Shown here in pieces: positions 30,484 through 41,988 of a stretch of 64,000 bases of DNA (position 1 is the first letter of the stretch; each line of letters opens with the position of its first letter). Source of the stretch: Ceratothoa steindachneri (lineage: Eukaryota > Arthropoda > Malacostraca > Isopoda > Cymothoidae); NCBI GenBank assembly GCA_963969495.1, contig OZ018326.1, positions 177,357,056 to 177,421,055 on the forward strand, given 5' to 3'. Made by a program: the position numbers and the translations under genes. Under the pieces are notes generated by a model. The model saw nothing but the letters and a program-made list of their open reading frames with translations, did no database searches and was not told the origin of the DNA.

Positions 30484-32177
30484 AAAAGGGAGGTTTTTTG
30501 GACGATCTTGTGTACTTTGCTTCCGAGATGTCACGCAAGAGCATCCAGCAGAAGTGCCCCATCATGCTGGAGTTCTACTTGCCTTGGTAGTTGCCCTCTA
30601 TCTTAGAAATATTTTGGTGAAAACTTTATCCATGCTCATCACTCACTGGTCCTAGATTTGGAGGGAAGAAGTTGAGGTGGGAGTGGAGAAAGGGATTTTT
30701 GAGTGACATTCGGCATCCCATATCCTCATAAGACTGTAACAACGTTTCGATACACTGTTGGAAATCTAGTACCCTTGTGTTACAAAGCAAGCCATATCAG
30801 GCTGACTTAAATGCTTCCCATGCTCTCAGTTCCTTTAAGGTAAGAAGCTCCTCAAATTCATTATCCTTCAGCACCTCTCGGATCTGCGGTCCGACGAAAA
30901 TGCCCTCCTTGAGCTTAGCAGAACTAAGAGCTGGGAAAAGAGTACACAATTGTTGGAAGGCAGATCCATTTTTGTCTATGGGTTTCACGAGATTATTCAG
31001 TAACCTAAGCTTGATATGAAGAGGAAGAAGAAGCACCAGAGGAAGCTATTGGACACTGTGTTAAACAGGCACGGAAGTGTTCCTAGACCCACAGTCCTTC
31101 TGCTTATAGTGCTTGGACAAAGCCCGACTGTGCAAGAGACCGATAAAGTAACACTACTTTGTGAGTGAAGCCCGCTTGCATACCCATAAGGAGCCCAATG
31201 AACTTGAGGTCCCTGCAGAGACTCCACTGGTACTGGTTGTACCTGGCAGCTTCCAAAAGAAGCTCCATATTGTCATACGATTCCTTCAGATGGACTAAGT
31301 GGGCAATGAGAATGCTGGGCTATTTATTCCCATTGTGCAGGAGCACAGCCTTCAGACTTCACTTAGAAGAGTCTATGAAGAGACGTCAATCGGAAGGATT
31401 GTATGAGAAACCAAGGAAAGTAAACAAGCTAGAGACATTTTTGCAGTAGCAAAACCTGTTTTCCACGTCAAAGAATGAAGTGAAGTCCTTGTTCCTTGCC
31501 CTGAAACTGGTAATCCTTACATCTTACTTGACCAGGTTTCACTACACAAACCTGGATGCCAGGTGCTCCTGCCTGCTGCTTAGATATATACAAATCACAG
31601 ACAAGATCATTCAGGTCTTCCTGCGTGACCCAGTGGGGCTCATTCCTACTTGCTCCGTAATTAACAGAGACAATGTCTTCAGAAGAGATCGAATTAGCAG
31701 AATATTCCCCTGAAGGCATTTCTTCATCCGATGAAGGAAGAAGATCTTTATTTGCCTGGAATGTAGGGAAAGGAAGATCATCTGAGTGGGGAACCGGTCT
31801 CATAGCTGAGGGAAGGTTAGGATATTTTATCTCTTTTCTAGAACAAGCATTGAAACCAGTTATATTTGTCAGACAAAAATAACAATCATTTGCATGGTTT
31901 TTAGCTCTCTCCAGACCACCAGGAGAGCAAAGTTGAAGGTTGATTTCTTGCTATTAAATCATGCAGTTAGTCCATTGTAACAGGGTTTACAACAGATGTT
32001 TGGCGCCCAGAATTTGTCCCGATCTCCAATTTTACAGTCAAAATGATAAAAGTAAGCAGTTCTCAGGAGGGAAATAATTGTTCGGCACTGTGCAGGTGTC
32101 GCGAAATCACCACACACGTAACAGAATGAATTTGCCTTGTTGATGCATCCTCGGCGTTTGGAAGTGCCTGAAGCCAT
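30484..32177 (-). pseudogene. Cysteine-rich intronless arthropod family, relic 1
   Basis: Starts at ATG 32177 (MASGTSKRRG). The N-terminus has cysteine pairs: FCYVCG, then DCKIGDRDKFWAP and ICCKPC. A frame change leads to NDCYFCLTNITGF and RPVPHSDDLPFP (31800). The middle has LFIDSSK..LKAVLLHNGNK (31380-31310) and a region ending FIGLLMG. The later part has PLHIKLRLLNNLVKPIDKNG, KLKEGIFVGPQIREVLKD (31010-30880), GCRMSLKNPFLHSHLNFFP (30715) and SDEHG-stop-SFHQNI. It ends after FCWMLLRD near 30500. This order matches a family of about 450-600 residues that I remember as 'uncharacterized protein' in many arthropod and cnidarian genomes. A DDE-like nuclease origin is only my inference. At least five in-frame stops and a frameshift kill this copy. 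Confidence 0.7.
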
Positions 32178-32880
32178 TGCAGATAAATGTATCAACTTAC
32201 AAAAATCGGGAAAACAAAGAAAACATTAATCATATATATGTTTACAAAAGACATATGGTCGCAAATCATAATATAGACATGTGTCCAACTTATATAATGG
32301 TTGTGTTTTGTTTATTGTCGAGCAGCCCTAACCTCACAATCTAAGAAAAGGACATTCAATATTTTTAACCATTTCACTACCAGAATATTTTTTATTCCAA
32401 ATAATGTTATAAAAGGTTTTAAAACATTAAAGTTTAGTTAGAGGAGGGTTGAAATTTTGGGCACCCCGTTTACTTGAATTTCATCATGGAGATATATTAT
32501 ATTGAGTATAAAGCATTAATATAGTTAGTGGAAGATATATATTTTCTAATATATATAATATATCATTTCTAATATACCTGCGAACTAATTAAACAATTAG
32601 TTCTGAAAATAATAATAAAACAAATGCTTAGCTTATCTTTCAGCAGATGTTCACTTCACTGGTTATAAAATAACTGAGGAGTAATAGAGAGTTGCCAGAT
32701 ATTCAATAATATGCTAATACATTAGAACTACCATTGGGATAAAATTAGGCACTAATTTAAGCTGAATTCTGCCCACAGGTACTTTTTAAAAACTTCTGAG
32801 ATGTATTGTCCCATTGGTTTCGTAAAGTTTTTAAAGAACACAATTCCTAAAATTTCTAATACATATATACTTGTACACCT
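32178..32880. other. Spacer between divergent relics
   Basis: AT-rich, with TATATA-type stretches near 32500-32580. No gene is seen and no inverted repeat could be matched between the starts of the two flanking relics. Confidence 0.4.
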
Positions 32881-32950
32881 CAAAAAACTAGAGGTGATGA
32901 ATAAAAACTGGTTTCGTATCTGAAATCAGCACCCTAAAATTAGGCTAGAA
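32881..32950 (+). repeat. Tail of a third cysteine-rich family copy
   Basis: CAAAAAACTAGAGGTGATGA through CTGAAATCAGCACCCTAAAA corresponds to the 3' flank of relic 1 (minus strand 30335-30270). Here it lies 410 bp upstream of relic 2 on the same strand. It is therefore likely to be the leftover 3' end of another copy rather than part of relic 2. Confidence 0.45.
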
Positions 32951-33359
32951 CAAGTATTTTTGTGCTTGCCTCAATTTCTCTGTAGGCCAGTGTTATGAAT
33001 ATAATACTTTAAATTGTTTTTTAGCTCTACTTTTCAAGATACACCTACGTATCATAACAGGTTCTAACAGGCTTGTGGCAGTGTGTTTCTTACTACACTC
33101 ACAGTCTCAATGCTCTTCAGTATTTTTCCATCAGTCAAATAAGGAAGTTGTGCTATGCAAGTTTACATTTTGTGGTGAAAGGTAATAAATATTCATTGAG
33201 CAAGCTATTCATATGCATGTGAGGCCTTTCTTTTTATTTTATTTTCCTACTGAATGATATAAATACTTCGACTAAGCTGTCGTGCTCTGTATTATAATAA
33301 TAAATTTATGAATACATTTTTTGTTTATCTTTCAATTGTTTGTTATTTTCTATTTTCAG

Positions 33360-34978
33360 ATGCCTCGTACTTGTGTGGATAAGGCAGACAACTTCTGCTA
33401 CATTTGTGGAGGTGTGACCTTTGTATCACAGAAGCGTCGTATAACTGCTATGGTTAGAAAGGTATATCCCATTTATTTTGGATGCAAGATTGGTGACGAG
33501 GATAAGAACTGGGCTCCTCACATATGCTGCAACAATTGTGCTATGAACCTTAACCAATGGTTAAACAGGAAGAGAAAAGGAAAGCCTTTTGCTGTGCCAA
33601 TGACGTGGCGGGAGCCAACAGACCATACCAACAATTGTTATTTCTGCATGGTACCTCTAGTACAAAATGGCTCGTCAAAGAAGAAAAAGGAGTCCATTGA
33701 ATAGACAAACATTCCATCAACTACTCGCCCAGTTCCAAATGATTTTGATGCACCAACTTCACTATCTTTCGAGTCAGATGAAGAAAAGGGTGACGAGAAA
33801 GTAGAGAAGGATGACAGTGTTGGATGCAAAGTGACCTAAATTTTGATGAAGGACACTACTCTAGGCCACATATTATAACACAAGGGTAACTCCATGACCT
33901 TGCTAGGGATCTGCAACTATCAAAGAATAAGGCAGAGCTGCTAGGCTCTCCTCTTCAACAGTAAAATCTCCTAGCAGCTGATGTGAAGTTTTCAAAGTTT
34001 CGTCAACACCAGCAGCAAGTCAAGGATTTCTTCGTAATGGAAGGTGATGTAGTGGCTTGCAACTATATTAATGGTCTGATGAAAGCCCTTAGTATTGACT
34101 ACGAACCCAAACACTTGAGGCTATTCATTACTTAATCAAAAATGAGTCTGAAAGGTGCCTTGCTGCACAACGGCAATAGTGAACCATCAGTCTCTGTAGG
34201 CTATGCATCACATATGAAAGAAACCTAGAAGAAAATAAAGCATATGTTGCAATGCATAAAAAATGATGAACATCAATGGCAGCTTTGTGGTGAGTTAAAG
34301 GTTGTTGACCATGTGATGGGCTTGCAGGGCGAATACAACAAGTACTGCTGCTTTCTGTGTGAATGAGACAGCCAGCCGTGCAAGAGGTTCCCGTTATATC
34401 AGGAGAGACTAGCCACCTCGTCAATCATTGGAGCTGAGATGAAAAGTGTTCAACATCCACCTCTTACTGAACCAAACCAAATTTTGATACCACCAATACA
34501 CATAAAACTGGGGCTCATTAAAAACTTTTAAAAGCTATAGACAAATCTGGTCAGGGATTCAAGTATTTAACTTCAAAATATCCCTCACTGAGCGACGCTA
34601 AGATAAAAGAAGGTATTTTCATTTGTCCTTAGATTCGAGGGCTTCTAAAAGATCGTGACTTTGAATCAGCCTTTCATGAGGAGGAGAAAGCTGCTTGGGA
34701 AGCATTCAAATTAGTAGCGAACGGATTTCTTGGCAACAAAAGGGAAAACTTCATTAAGGCTTAGAAGAACATGAGATGTAACATGTCGGTTAAAATGCAG
34801 TTTTTGGATTCACATTTAGAATTTTCCCAGCGAACTGTGAGGCAGTTCGTGACGATCATATTGAAAGGTTCCACCAAGATATTTCAACCATGAAAAAGTG
34901 CTACCAGAGTAAATGGAGCACAAAAATGCCTACATAATATTGCTGGACATTGGTCAGAGATGATTCTTCAGCCCACTA
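33360..34978 (+). pseudogene. Cysteine-rich intronless arthropod family, relic 2 (5' part)
   Basis: ATG at 33360 (MPRTCVDKADNFCYICGG). It follows a pyrimidine-rich TTTTCTATTTTCAG, which looks like a 3' splice site. The first 114 codons are open: FCYICG, YFGCKIGDEDKNWAPHICCN, AVPMTWREPTDHTNNCYFC. After a stop, decayed but in-order blocks follow: RPVPNDFDAP, LRLFIT-stop-SKMSLKGALLHNG (34125-34180), LCGELKVVDHVMG, YCCFLCE, PIHIKLGLIKNF-stop-KAIDKSG (34495-34545), AKIKEGIFICP (34600-34630) and LDSHLEFSQ (34810). The blocks parallel those of relic 1. Function is unknown. The C-terminus is interrupted at 34978 by a Tc1 element and resumes at 36240. Confidence 0.7.
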
Positions 34979-36237
34979 CACTCTTGGCCAAAAGTATGAG
35001 GCCAGCCTTTGTTTTTGTCTCTCAACTACGAATTGTGCTCTTATATCACTATAGGGGTATGCTAATATCATATTTGCATAAACAACACCGTACCTTATAA
35101 TATTCTAACTTATTTAGCCTTAAATGTGCATAACCGATATATTGAAAAAAATTACATTTCTCTTTTTCGTGAAGACAGATATCTCATCTGTCGGACTCTT
35201 AAAAATAGAAGAAAAACATCTTCAGATTTCTGTGCCCACTTCAATGAGGCAAATACTTCACAAATATCGACTAGAACTCGAAGAAAGAGGCTTATAGAAT
35301 ATAACTTCAAAGGCTGCAAAGCCAGTAAAGATCCATGGATCTCTGATACAAACATGAAGAAATGTCTGCAATAAGTAAAAAAAATCATTCAAAATTGATA
35401 CTAGGCGGTGGCCAAAACTCGTATGGTGTGATAAAAGTAACTATGAGGTAACATATTATAAGGTTGAATCTAACATATTAACTCATAATATTTTGATTGA
35501 AGCGGAAAATTATGAGACATATACCTAATAATGTATTTGATTATATTTCATGTTATTTCCTTCAGGATTTCGGTACACCTGGGGCGACTTTCGTCCATCG
35601 AAGAGTTGGCAAAGCTTTTTAGCCTGAATGTCTCGTCCTAACAGTAAAACATGGACGCGGTTCCGTCATGGCATGGGCTTGCATGTCTGCCAAAAGGCCT
35701 GGATAGATGTCTTTGTGCCAAGGTAGAATAAATTCGGCTACATATGTTTCCTTGTTTTCGGATGTTTAGAGCCATCAAATGTTAAATTCCACCCAGGCAT
35801 GTCAAAAGCTAATGTTAACTTACAACAGGATAATGCCCCGTGCCATACAGCCAATAAATTTCCAAATTGGCATAAAAAGCAGGGCATTATTACTATGGAC
35901 TGGCCGGCTCAAAGTCCCGATTTAAACCCCATTGTACACCTATGGGGAGTCTTTGGTAAAGTTATTAGGAGAACAACAGTTAAAAATCAAGATTATTTGT
36001 ACCAGAAATTGCACCAAGATTGGGCTAAAATTACCCCTGACGTTGGCAAGAAATTGGTTGACTCGATGCCTAGGGGTATTGCAGCAGTAATTAAAGTTAA
36101 GAAGGGGTCAATTAGGTATTATATCATGTGCCTATTCTGAAATATACCATACAACACCATATGCATGCTTTTTATTAATATTCTTAGGTTTAACTTAAAA
36201 TTTGAGGAGTGGCCTCATATTATTGGTCAATGACACA
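34979..36237 (+). mobile_element. Tc1-like transposon with TIRs and TA target duplication
   Basis: 1259 bp flanked by TA at 34977-34978 and 36238-36239. Imperfect terminal inverted repeats of about 26-28 bp share TTGGCCAAAAGTATGAGGCC (left) and TTGACCAATAATATGAGGCC (right, reversed). It contains the transposase pseudogene at 35126-36140. It sits inside relic 2 of the cysteine-rich family. Removing it plus one TA restores the reading of family residues AHYCTL across the junction, which supports the boundaries. Confidence 0.85.
35126..36140 (+). pseudogene. Tc1-like transposase pseudogene
   Basis: The N-terminal helix-turn-helix region at 35126-35374 (DRYLICRTLKNRRKTSSDF, TRTRRKRLIEYNFKGCKA) is in one open piece. 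The middle (about 35400-35700) is frameshifted, with the first catalytic Asp in a VWCDKSNYEV context where the next residue is usually Glu. The C-terminal piece 35799-36140 has QQDNAPCHTANKF, with Asp present, and DWPAQSPDLNPIVHLW, where the catalytic Glu of IEHLW has become Val. The copy is therefore inactive. Confidence 0.8.
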
Positions 36238-36239
36238 TA

Positions 36240-36275
36240 CTGCACGTTGTAATAAAATAATCAAATATTAGATGC
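36240..36275 (+). pseudogene. Cysteine-rich family relic 2, 3' continuation
   Basis: Immediately after the Tc1 element, the sequence together with the TA and preceding bases reads AHYCTL, equivalent to the FCWMLL block of relic 1. Two stops follow at once. This short piece proves that the Tc1 insertion is internal to relic 2. Confidence 0.55.
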
Positions 36276-39200
36276 CGCGTATCTTTAAACCTATAGCCAA
36301 TAAGCATTATTCAAGGTGATATTTTGATTCAGTGCATGAAAAGACATAAGAATTAACTAATCTCATTTAAGAAACAACTTTTAAAAACTTTTGACCAGTG
36401 AATTGATTTTTCTCTTCCGTTCATCCTGGTTATGTAGGCCTTGAACGACGTGATGCTGCCAGGGGTCATCATTATTGTGTAGCCGATGGTTGTTGGCTGC
36501 ACCCTTATCATTTATTTTTTAGTAATATTTGACTGAGTCTACTATAAATATTGGGTTGGTAGTCCCATCTCTCAATGGTGGTTATCCGCGACACATTAAA
36601 ATGACGCACAGTCCAGCAAAATGCTAGAGGTCAAGGCGCCATAATTATGAGTAACCCCCCCACACTCTTCAAATGGGGCTTGAAGGATCATTTTCCGTTT
36701 TCTACCATTTCAAATATTTCACTTCCGTTTTCCCGGTTTTAAGGGGACACTATTAGAATCAACCGATATGAAACACAACTGGGTTTCTAATTTCTTTACT
36801 GCCTCTAACTATTTTAGGGATTTTAAATACATATATATATATACTATTTACTCATTTACCCATCTAATCATTTGCATATCGTGTCATCTACCAATCTTCT
36901 CTATAGAGGTTATTCTATATACAATTTATTTACTAAGTTTGTTTCTTTGTTAAGGATCATAGAATTAATGAATTATTAAAGCCATGCCTACATTCAAATA
37001 TTTTGAACATATAATGCATTTCACATAAAAATAAGTATGACAATCGCTGATAAACCCTAAGGCATCTAAGACATGATCCTTATTATTATTATGATTATTA
37101 TCGACATGTAATACTAAAATATATGCAATAATTAAACTTTTAAAATTCACTTTAACCTGGAAGTTTTTAAGTAATAATAATTGTTACTACTGTTAATATT
37201 AACTTGATAATGCTATAAAGTATGTATTAAAGTAAATTCACTTTCATTTGAAAATCACACGCAAAGGGGTGTTTGGTAAAGAATGCTACACCTACCACCT
37301 GGAGGGGGCAACTACTCACGACCCTAGTGCTCCGGTAGTCTCAATATAGATTGAATCTACCTGTGCTTTTTTCTTCCTTTTCAAAGGCACACGCACTCAA
37401 GTATGGTCTAAATTAATGTTGTTTGAAAGACGACCTCAAATAAACAAAACTATAAATAAAACTCGATGGTTGTTTGGTTAGCACTTTGGGATTTGTAGCA
37501 ATAGACGCATGTATGAGTCAATTTGGTAGCAAAGGGATAGATAATAGTTTGCTATTTCAATTCTCACTTTATCTCTCTCTTTCCTATCACTTTCTCTCTC
37601 TCTCTCTTATTACTTTTTCCTGACTCTGAAATTACTTAATATTCATTCTCTTAATTGGATACTCATCTAATATCATAAAGGAGTCGATGGGTAATTTAAA
37701 ATAGGTGTATCCTACTCGCTGCTCTAGGCCAAATCTATAGAAGTTTAATTTATATGTGAATTGCCATCCTCAGTGCATAACTTACTCAGAACCAAATCCA
37801 TTATTCAGAGAAAGAGAAATAAAAGCCTTTAGTTTCAAACCTGATTGAAGTTTAAATCTTCCTTAGAACGAACATAAGCCCTTCAAATTGAGAATAATGT
37901 ATTATAAATGATATCATAAATATTATTAGGATCTTCTTACCTTCGGGAAGGAACAACAAAAAATTTTATAATTTCATGAGCCTCATTTTTTCCTCTTTAG
38001 TGAGACATTTATTCTTCTCTCACCAAAAGGGCCCAAACTTTCTTCTTTTAGGAATTTCAGGGATAAATGCTGTAGAAACTAGGAAGGGCATAGTAGTTGG
38101 TAAGGTCCCTGCCATACGCTGCAATTTGTAACTCACATGGGTGTGTAAGGTGGATCAAGGTCCCGACACTTCAACTAGCATCTGGAGGATTAGGAGCACT
38201 CCGAGACCCAATCACGTAGATAGACAGACGTCTTCTTACAAACTGCGTGTAAGAGATGCTTTTGTTCAGTTTCGCTTGAAAAATCATATAATTTAAGGAA
38301 AGGTTTTTTATTTTACCTAAGGAGTATTGGTACCAACACTTAACTGAAGATTTCAACAAGGATAAAAGGTCTTTAGTTGAGATCATATTATCCATACATT
38401 TTACTCTGCCATAGCAGAGGACTTGGCTATGGAAACACACTAGGTTACTAACGTTTTATTTACACTGCAAATGATTGATAGTCAATGATGGCTTGGGTAA
38501 AGGAGCGAGAAGAAAAGGAGAAAAAGAGATAGAGAAACCAGGAAGGACGCGCCCGATCGGCGAGACGGCTGCCGATGATCTTCCTCTGGCGTTCGACTCT
38601 TACAATGATTCCGAGAGAGAGAATGCCCGAGTCGTTATGAGGGATGGGTGAGGGTCGTAAAAAGTCAAAAGCACGGAATTTTCAATTTTCCTTGAGTAAG
38701 CAACGAATAAAATACATAAATAAGCAGATACATACATATTTACACACACACTCTTTTGGAAATTCCATAAGGCCCCGTGAAATTCTGTAATATTAAAGGG
38801 GTAAATGGGTAAAGAATTCGTAGCGACATTTTGTTTATTTGCTCTTTCAAATCATTTAATTTTAACCTAAAACAAATAAATAGATAGAAATTTAATTGGC
38901 TAACTTTCATTTGTACAAAGCCCTTCATATTTGTAGAGTGAGGCGGCACGCAATGAACTTATGATACACGCTTACTGAAGAGGGAGAGGAAGAAGTCTCT
39001 AAACTACTTTTAACCCACTTGCTCTTCTCGATAATATTGGAAAATCTTGAAACGATCCTGTAATTTAACTATGGTTTTCAAGCAAATTTTTTTTCTGCCA
39101 TTGCATTAAAACCTATGTTTAATGAATATATTTTGTGATTTTATTGCAAGTCGCTCGAATTCCTACTTTTGAATTTTATGACTAAAACTTTTAAATGATT

Positions 39201-39350
39201 TATCCCTACAAGTTCAATTTCATATTCCCACGCCAAGACTTTATAGGTCATCATTCCATATCTTCTTTGAAATTATAACTTATTATGAAGGCTCAAATCA
39301 TTTACCTCATATGCTCCCATAAAATGAAGATGTGAAAAATTTTTCTTTTA
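36276..39350. other. No gene seen, AT-rich
   Basis: Only short frames. There is a CTCTCT run near 37600, a short (AT) tract near 36830, and a GA-rich stretch near 38500-38640. Nothing has a recognisable product. Confidence 0.5.
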
Positions 39351-39525
39351 CAATTATTCAGTAAATTTGCCAAATTTTGCAAAACTATCTTGTAAGGATA
39401 ACCTACCACGTGGCTTACGACCCATTTTTAACTTATGTCGTAACTCTTGGGAAGTGCGGCTCGATAACTTACTACCTAACTTACGCCGTAGCGACTGGAA
39501 ACCGCGGAGCGACGACCTGAGAGCC

Positions 39526-39620
39526 CACGTGAATTTCGTCACGTAGGTGCTCATGGTAAGGGTTATAAATACGGCCCCCCTGACTCGAAGAAGCAGAGCC
39601 GATCAGGAGTTCATACTGCG
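39526..39620 (+). promoter_or_regulatory. TATA-box promoter-like segment
   Basis: CACGTGA (39526-39532, contains an E-box) and TCACGT (39539-39544) form an inverted pair. They lie about 25-35 bp upstream of TATAAATA (39564-39571), in locally GC-richer DNA than the surroundings. A pyrimidine-rich TCAGGAGTTCATACT stretch follows near 39602. The segment could be the promoter of an LTR or of a lost gene. The 130-codon frame downstream (39654-40043) is not recognised. Confidence 0.35.
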
Positions 39621-39984
39621 AAGGCCTACTGATGCCTATAGACCCCTGCCAGTATGTGCCGCTATTTCCTTTGTCGTTGCACCGATTGCAAGCTCCTGAT
39701 TTATTCGTCTCTCTCGCTCTCGCCGAGAAGTCGGAATACGTCTTGGCTCGTTACAACCCTCCCCGTTTCCAGGACAACCGCCATCCGTGTATTGCCTCAC
39801 TACTTCCGTGACAGTTATTTGCAATATTTATTTTCATCTTACGCCCCATTCTTAGGTTTTCGTTATCGAGACCTACAGCTATTTATAAAGGACGTAAAAC
39901 GGGGGAGGGGGTTTATATCCTGTTCGTGTACCGTTGTCCGGAGTAGCAAGGCTTATTTTTTAACGACGTGGTTTAATCCTGTGA

Positions 39985-40135
39985 CATATTTAATGCACCC
40001 GTTTGTGCACTATATTCATTTTATACATTTGAATTTGATGTGACGCGTTTGTGCACTGTATTTATTTAACGCGTTTGTATCTAATGTGACCCTTTTGTGC
40101 ACTGTATTTATTTAATACATTTGAATCATTCATTG
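39985..40135 (+). repeat. 46-bp tandem repeat, three copies
   Basis: TTTGTGCACTGTATTTATTT-type units start at 40002, 40048 and 40094, exactly 46 bp apart, with a shared GTGACSC lead-in and ATACATTTGAAT endings. The copies differ at a few positions. Confidence 0.85.
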
Positions 40136-40839
40136 TATTATTATACCATCGCAGATATCTAAGCACCTTCCTTTGGACCTCTTTATTTCTTGTTTTTTGG
40201 GGCAGAGAGAACTTAGTTCCTTGTTTTGCTTTAGATATCTTTAAATCTAATGAACAATTTATTTCACCAATTCTAGCGGATACTTCTCCTGTTTCTCTCT
40301 TTAAAATGTTTGTTTAATATTTACTAAACTCTAAAATCTTGTGCGGTCAACCACCTTAGTGATGGCTACCAATGTTTCATTGTAGTAGTTAGAAAATATG
40401 ATGTACTCCTGTCTGCATAAGGTTCTGGGGAAAAATCTTAGGAAGGAACGACATTAATCCTAGGCTTAAATTTCATCATCAATATTGAATTTTTCTTAGT
40501 CTATCATCACATCTGAATTTTTTAAAAAAGTTTTTATTTCCCACATATATTAAACTTACCGCCAAAGAAAAATTAAACTATCCTCCCAATTTTTCAACCG
40601 ACCTGGGAGCACTAAAAAAAAATTGTGACAAACTTTCTAAGTTGCTTCATTTTTATACAATTTGGAAATGTTCTGTTCAAGTTGGAATTTTACGTTGCAG
40701 AAACTATATCATAACATTCCTATTTTGTGCCCTAAAGCTTAGTAAGAGAGGACCTAGGATCCCAGGAATTGGTTTTGTAGCATGAAATTAATTGAAAAGA
40801 TGAAAATAAGAAATTGAAAATTAGGTTTTCTAAAAGTCC
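40136..40839. other. No gene seen
   Basis: AT-rich spacer up to the 3' end of LINE copy C. No recognisable frame. Confidence 0.5.
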
Positions 40840-41054
40840 CCCAGCTTAGCTAGCTTAACTCAAGCAGATCGCGCAAGCTCTCTCACCGACGGCAAGCTAC
40901 AAGGAGCTACAAGAAAAATAAGTACCCTAGAAGACCTTACGCTCCATACAAAGGGGGTACTTTTGGCGCAATCTTCGAAGGTGTCCGTTGGCGACCTCGA
41001 AGATCACTCGCGAGGATCTTAACGGCGATTTCGCAAGACTTTATCTAGTCTTAA

Positions 41055-41972
41055 CTTGAACTGGTCAACAGATTCACTGTTGACAACTTCCGTGGGAAGT
41101 GCGTTTCAAATACCGCAGATACTGTAAGTGAAGAATTTCCTACACAGATCACAGGGGTATCGCTTCAGTTCAAGTTTAAAGCCGTGATTTCTTGTTCTCC
41201 CCTCGCTGAGCTGGAAAATATCCCCGTAGTCCAGTCTGACGAAGCCTTAAAGTATTTTGAATACTTCGATAAGCTGACCACGTAGTCTTCGGGTCTCCAG
41301 CGAGAACATATCTAATTCCCTTAGTCTGTCTTCATAACTTTTATGTCTGAAAGAGAGACTCAGTTTGGCTGCCCTGGCTTGCACGCGTTCTAATCTCGCG
41401 ATGTCCTTTAGGAATGAAGGACTCCAAAATTGTACGGCATACTCCAGGTGCGGCCGAACGGGGGAGATGTACAGACAAAGTACTATCTCCTTGTTACGGT
41501 ATCCAAACTGGCACTTTATGTAGCCTAACATCCTTTGGGCTTTCTTCTCTCCCTCAATACACTGTTTCAAGAACTTGAGGTCACTCGTGATAGTTACGCC
41601 CAAGTCCTTCTCAGTGTCGGGGGATTCAAGAGCAGTGCCCTTAAGGATATACTGAGATTGGGGGTTTCTGTGGCCAATATGCATCACTTTGCATTTGTTT
41701 ACGTTGAAAGGCATTTGCCAAGTATCGGACGACTCCCCAATCTTCCCAAGATATTCCTGCAGGTGGGCAGTATTTTCATCCTTTGCAACGTTCATCCCAA
41801 GCTTCGTATCGTCGGCAAATTTGGAAATCTTGGCAACCATGTCACCGTCCATGTCGTTGATGTAGATGATGAATACTAGTGGTCCTAGGACAGAACCTTG
41901 AGGCACCCCGCTAGTAACGGGCACCCACTCAGAAGCCTGTCCATTCACCACTACCCGGTTGCCGTCTGCCAC
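41055..41972 (-). pseudogene. LINE copy C ORF2: RT palm, thumb and C-terminus
   Basis: Minus frame open from 41972 to a TAA at about 41244. Blocks are VNGQASEWVPVTSGVPQGSV, FADDTKLGMN (the catalytic Asp pair), TEKDLGVTITSDLKF and HLEYAVQFWSP. Beyond the TAA the same frame continues with recognisable C-terminal sequence (GDIFQLSEGRTRNHGFKLEL, CRKFFTYSICGI), a TGA in place of the conserved Trp, and ends near 41055. Comparison with copy B shows the same C-terminal design. Confidence 0.8.
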
Positions 41973-41988
41973 TTAACCAGTTCTCGAT

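Noticed and set aside
30777..31882. Plus-strand open frames of 69-94 codons
   Set aside because: Antisense to relic 1 of the cysteine-rich family, whose motifs are clear on the minus strand.
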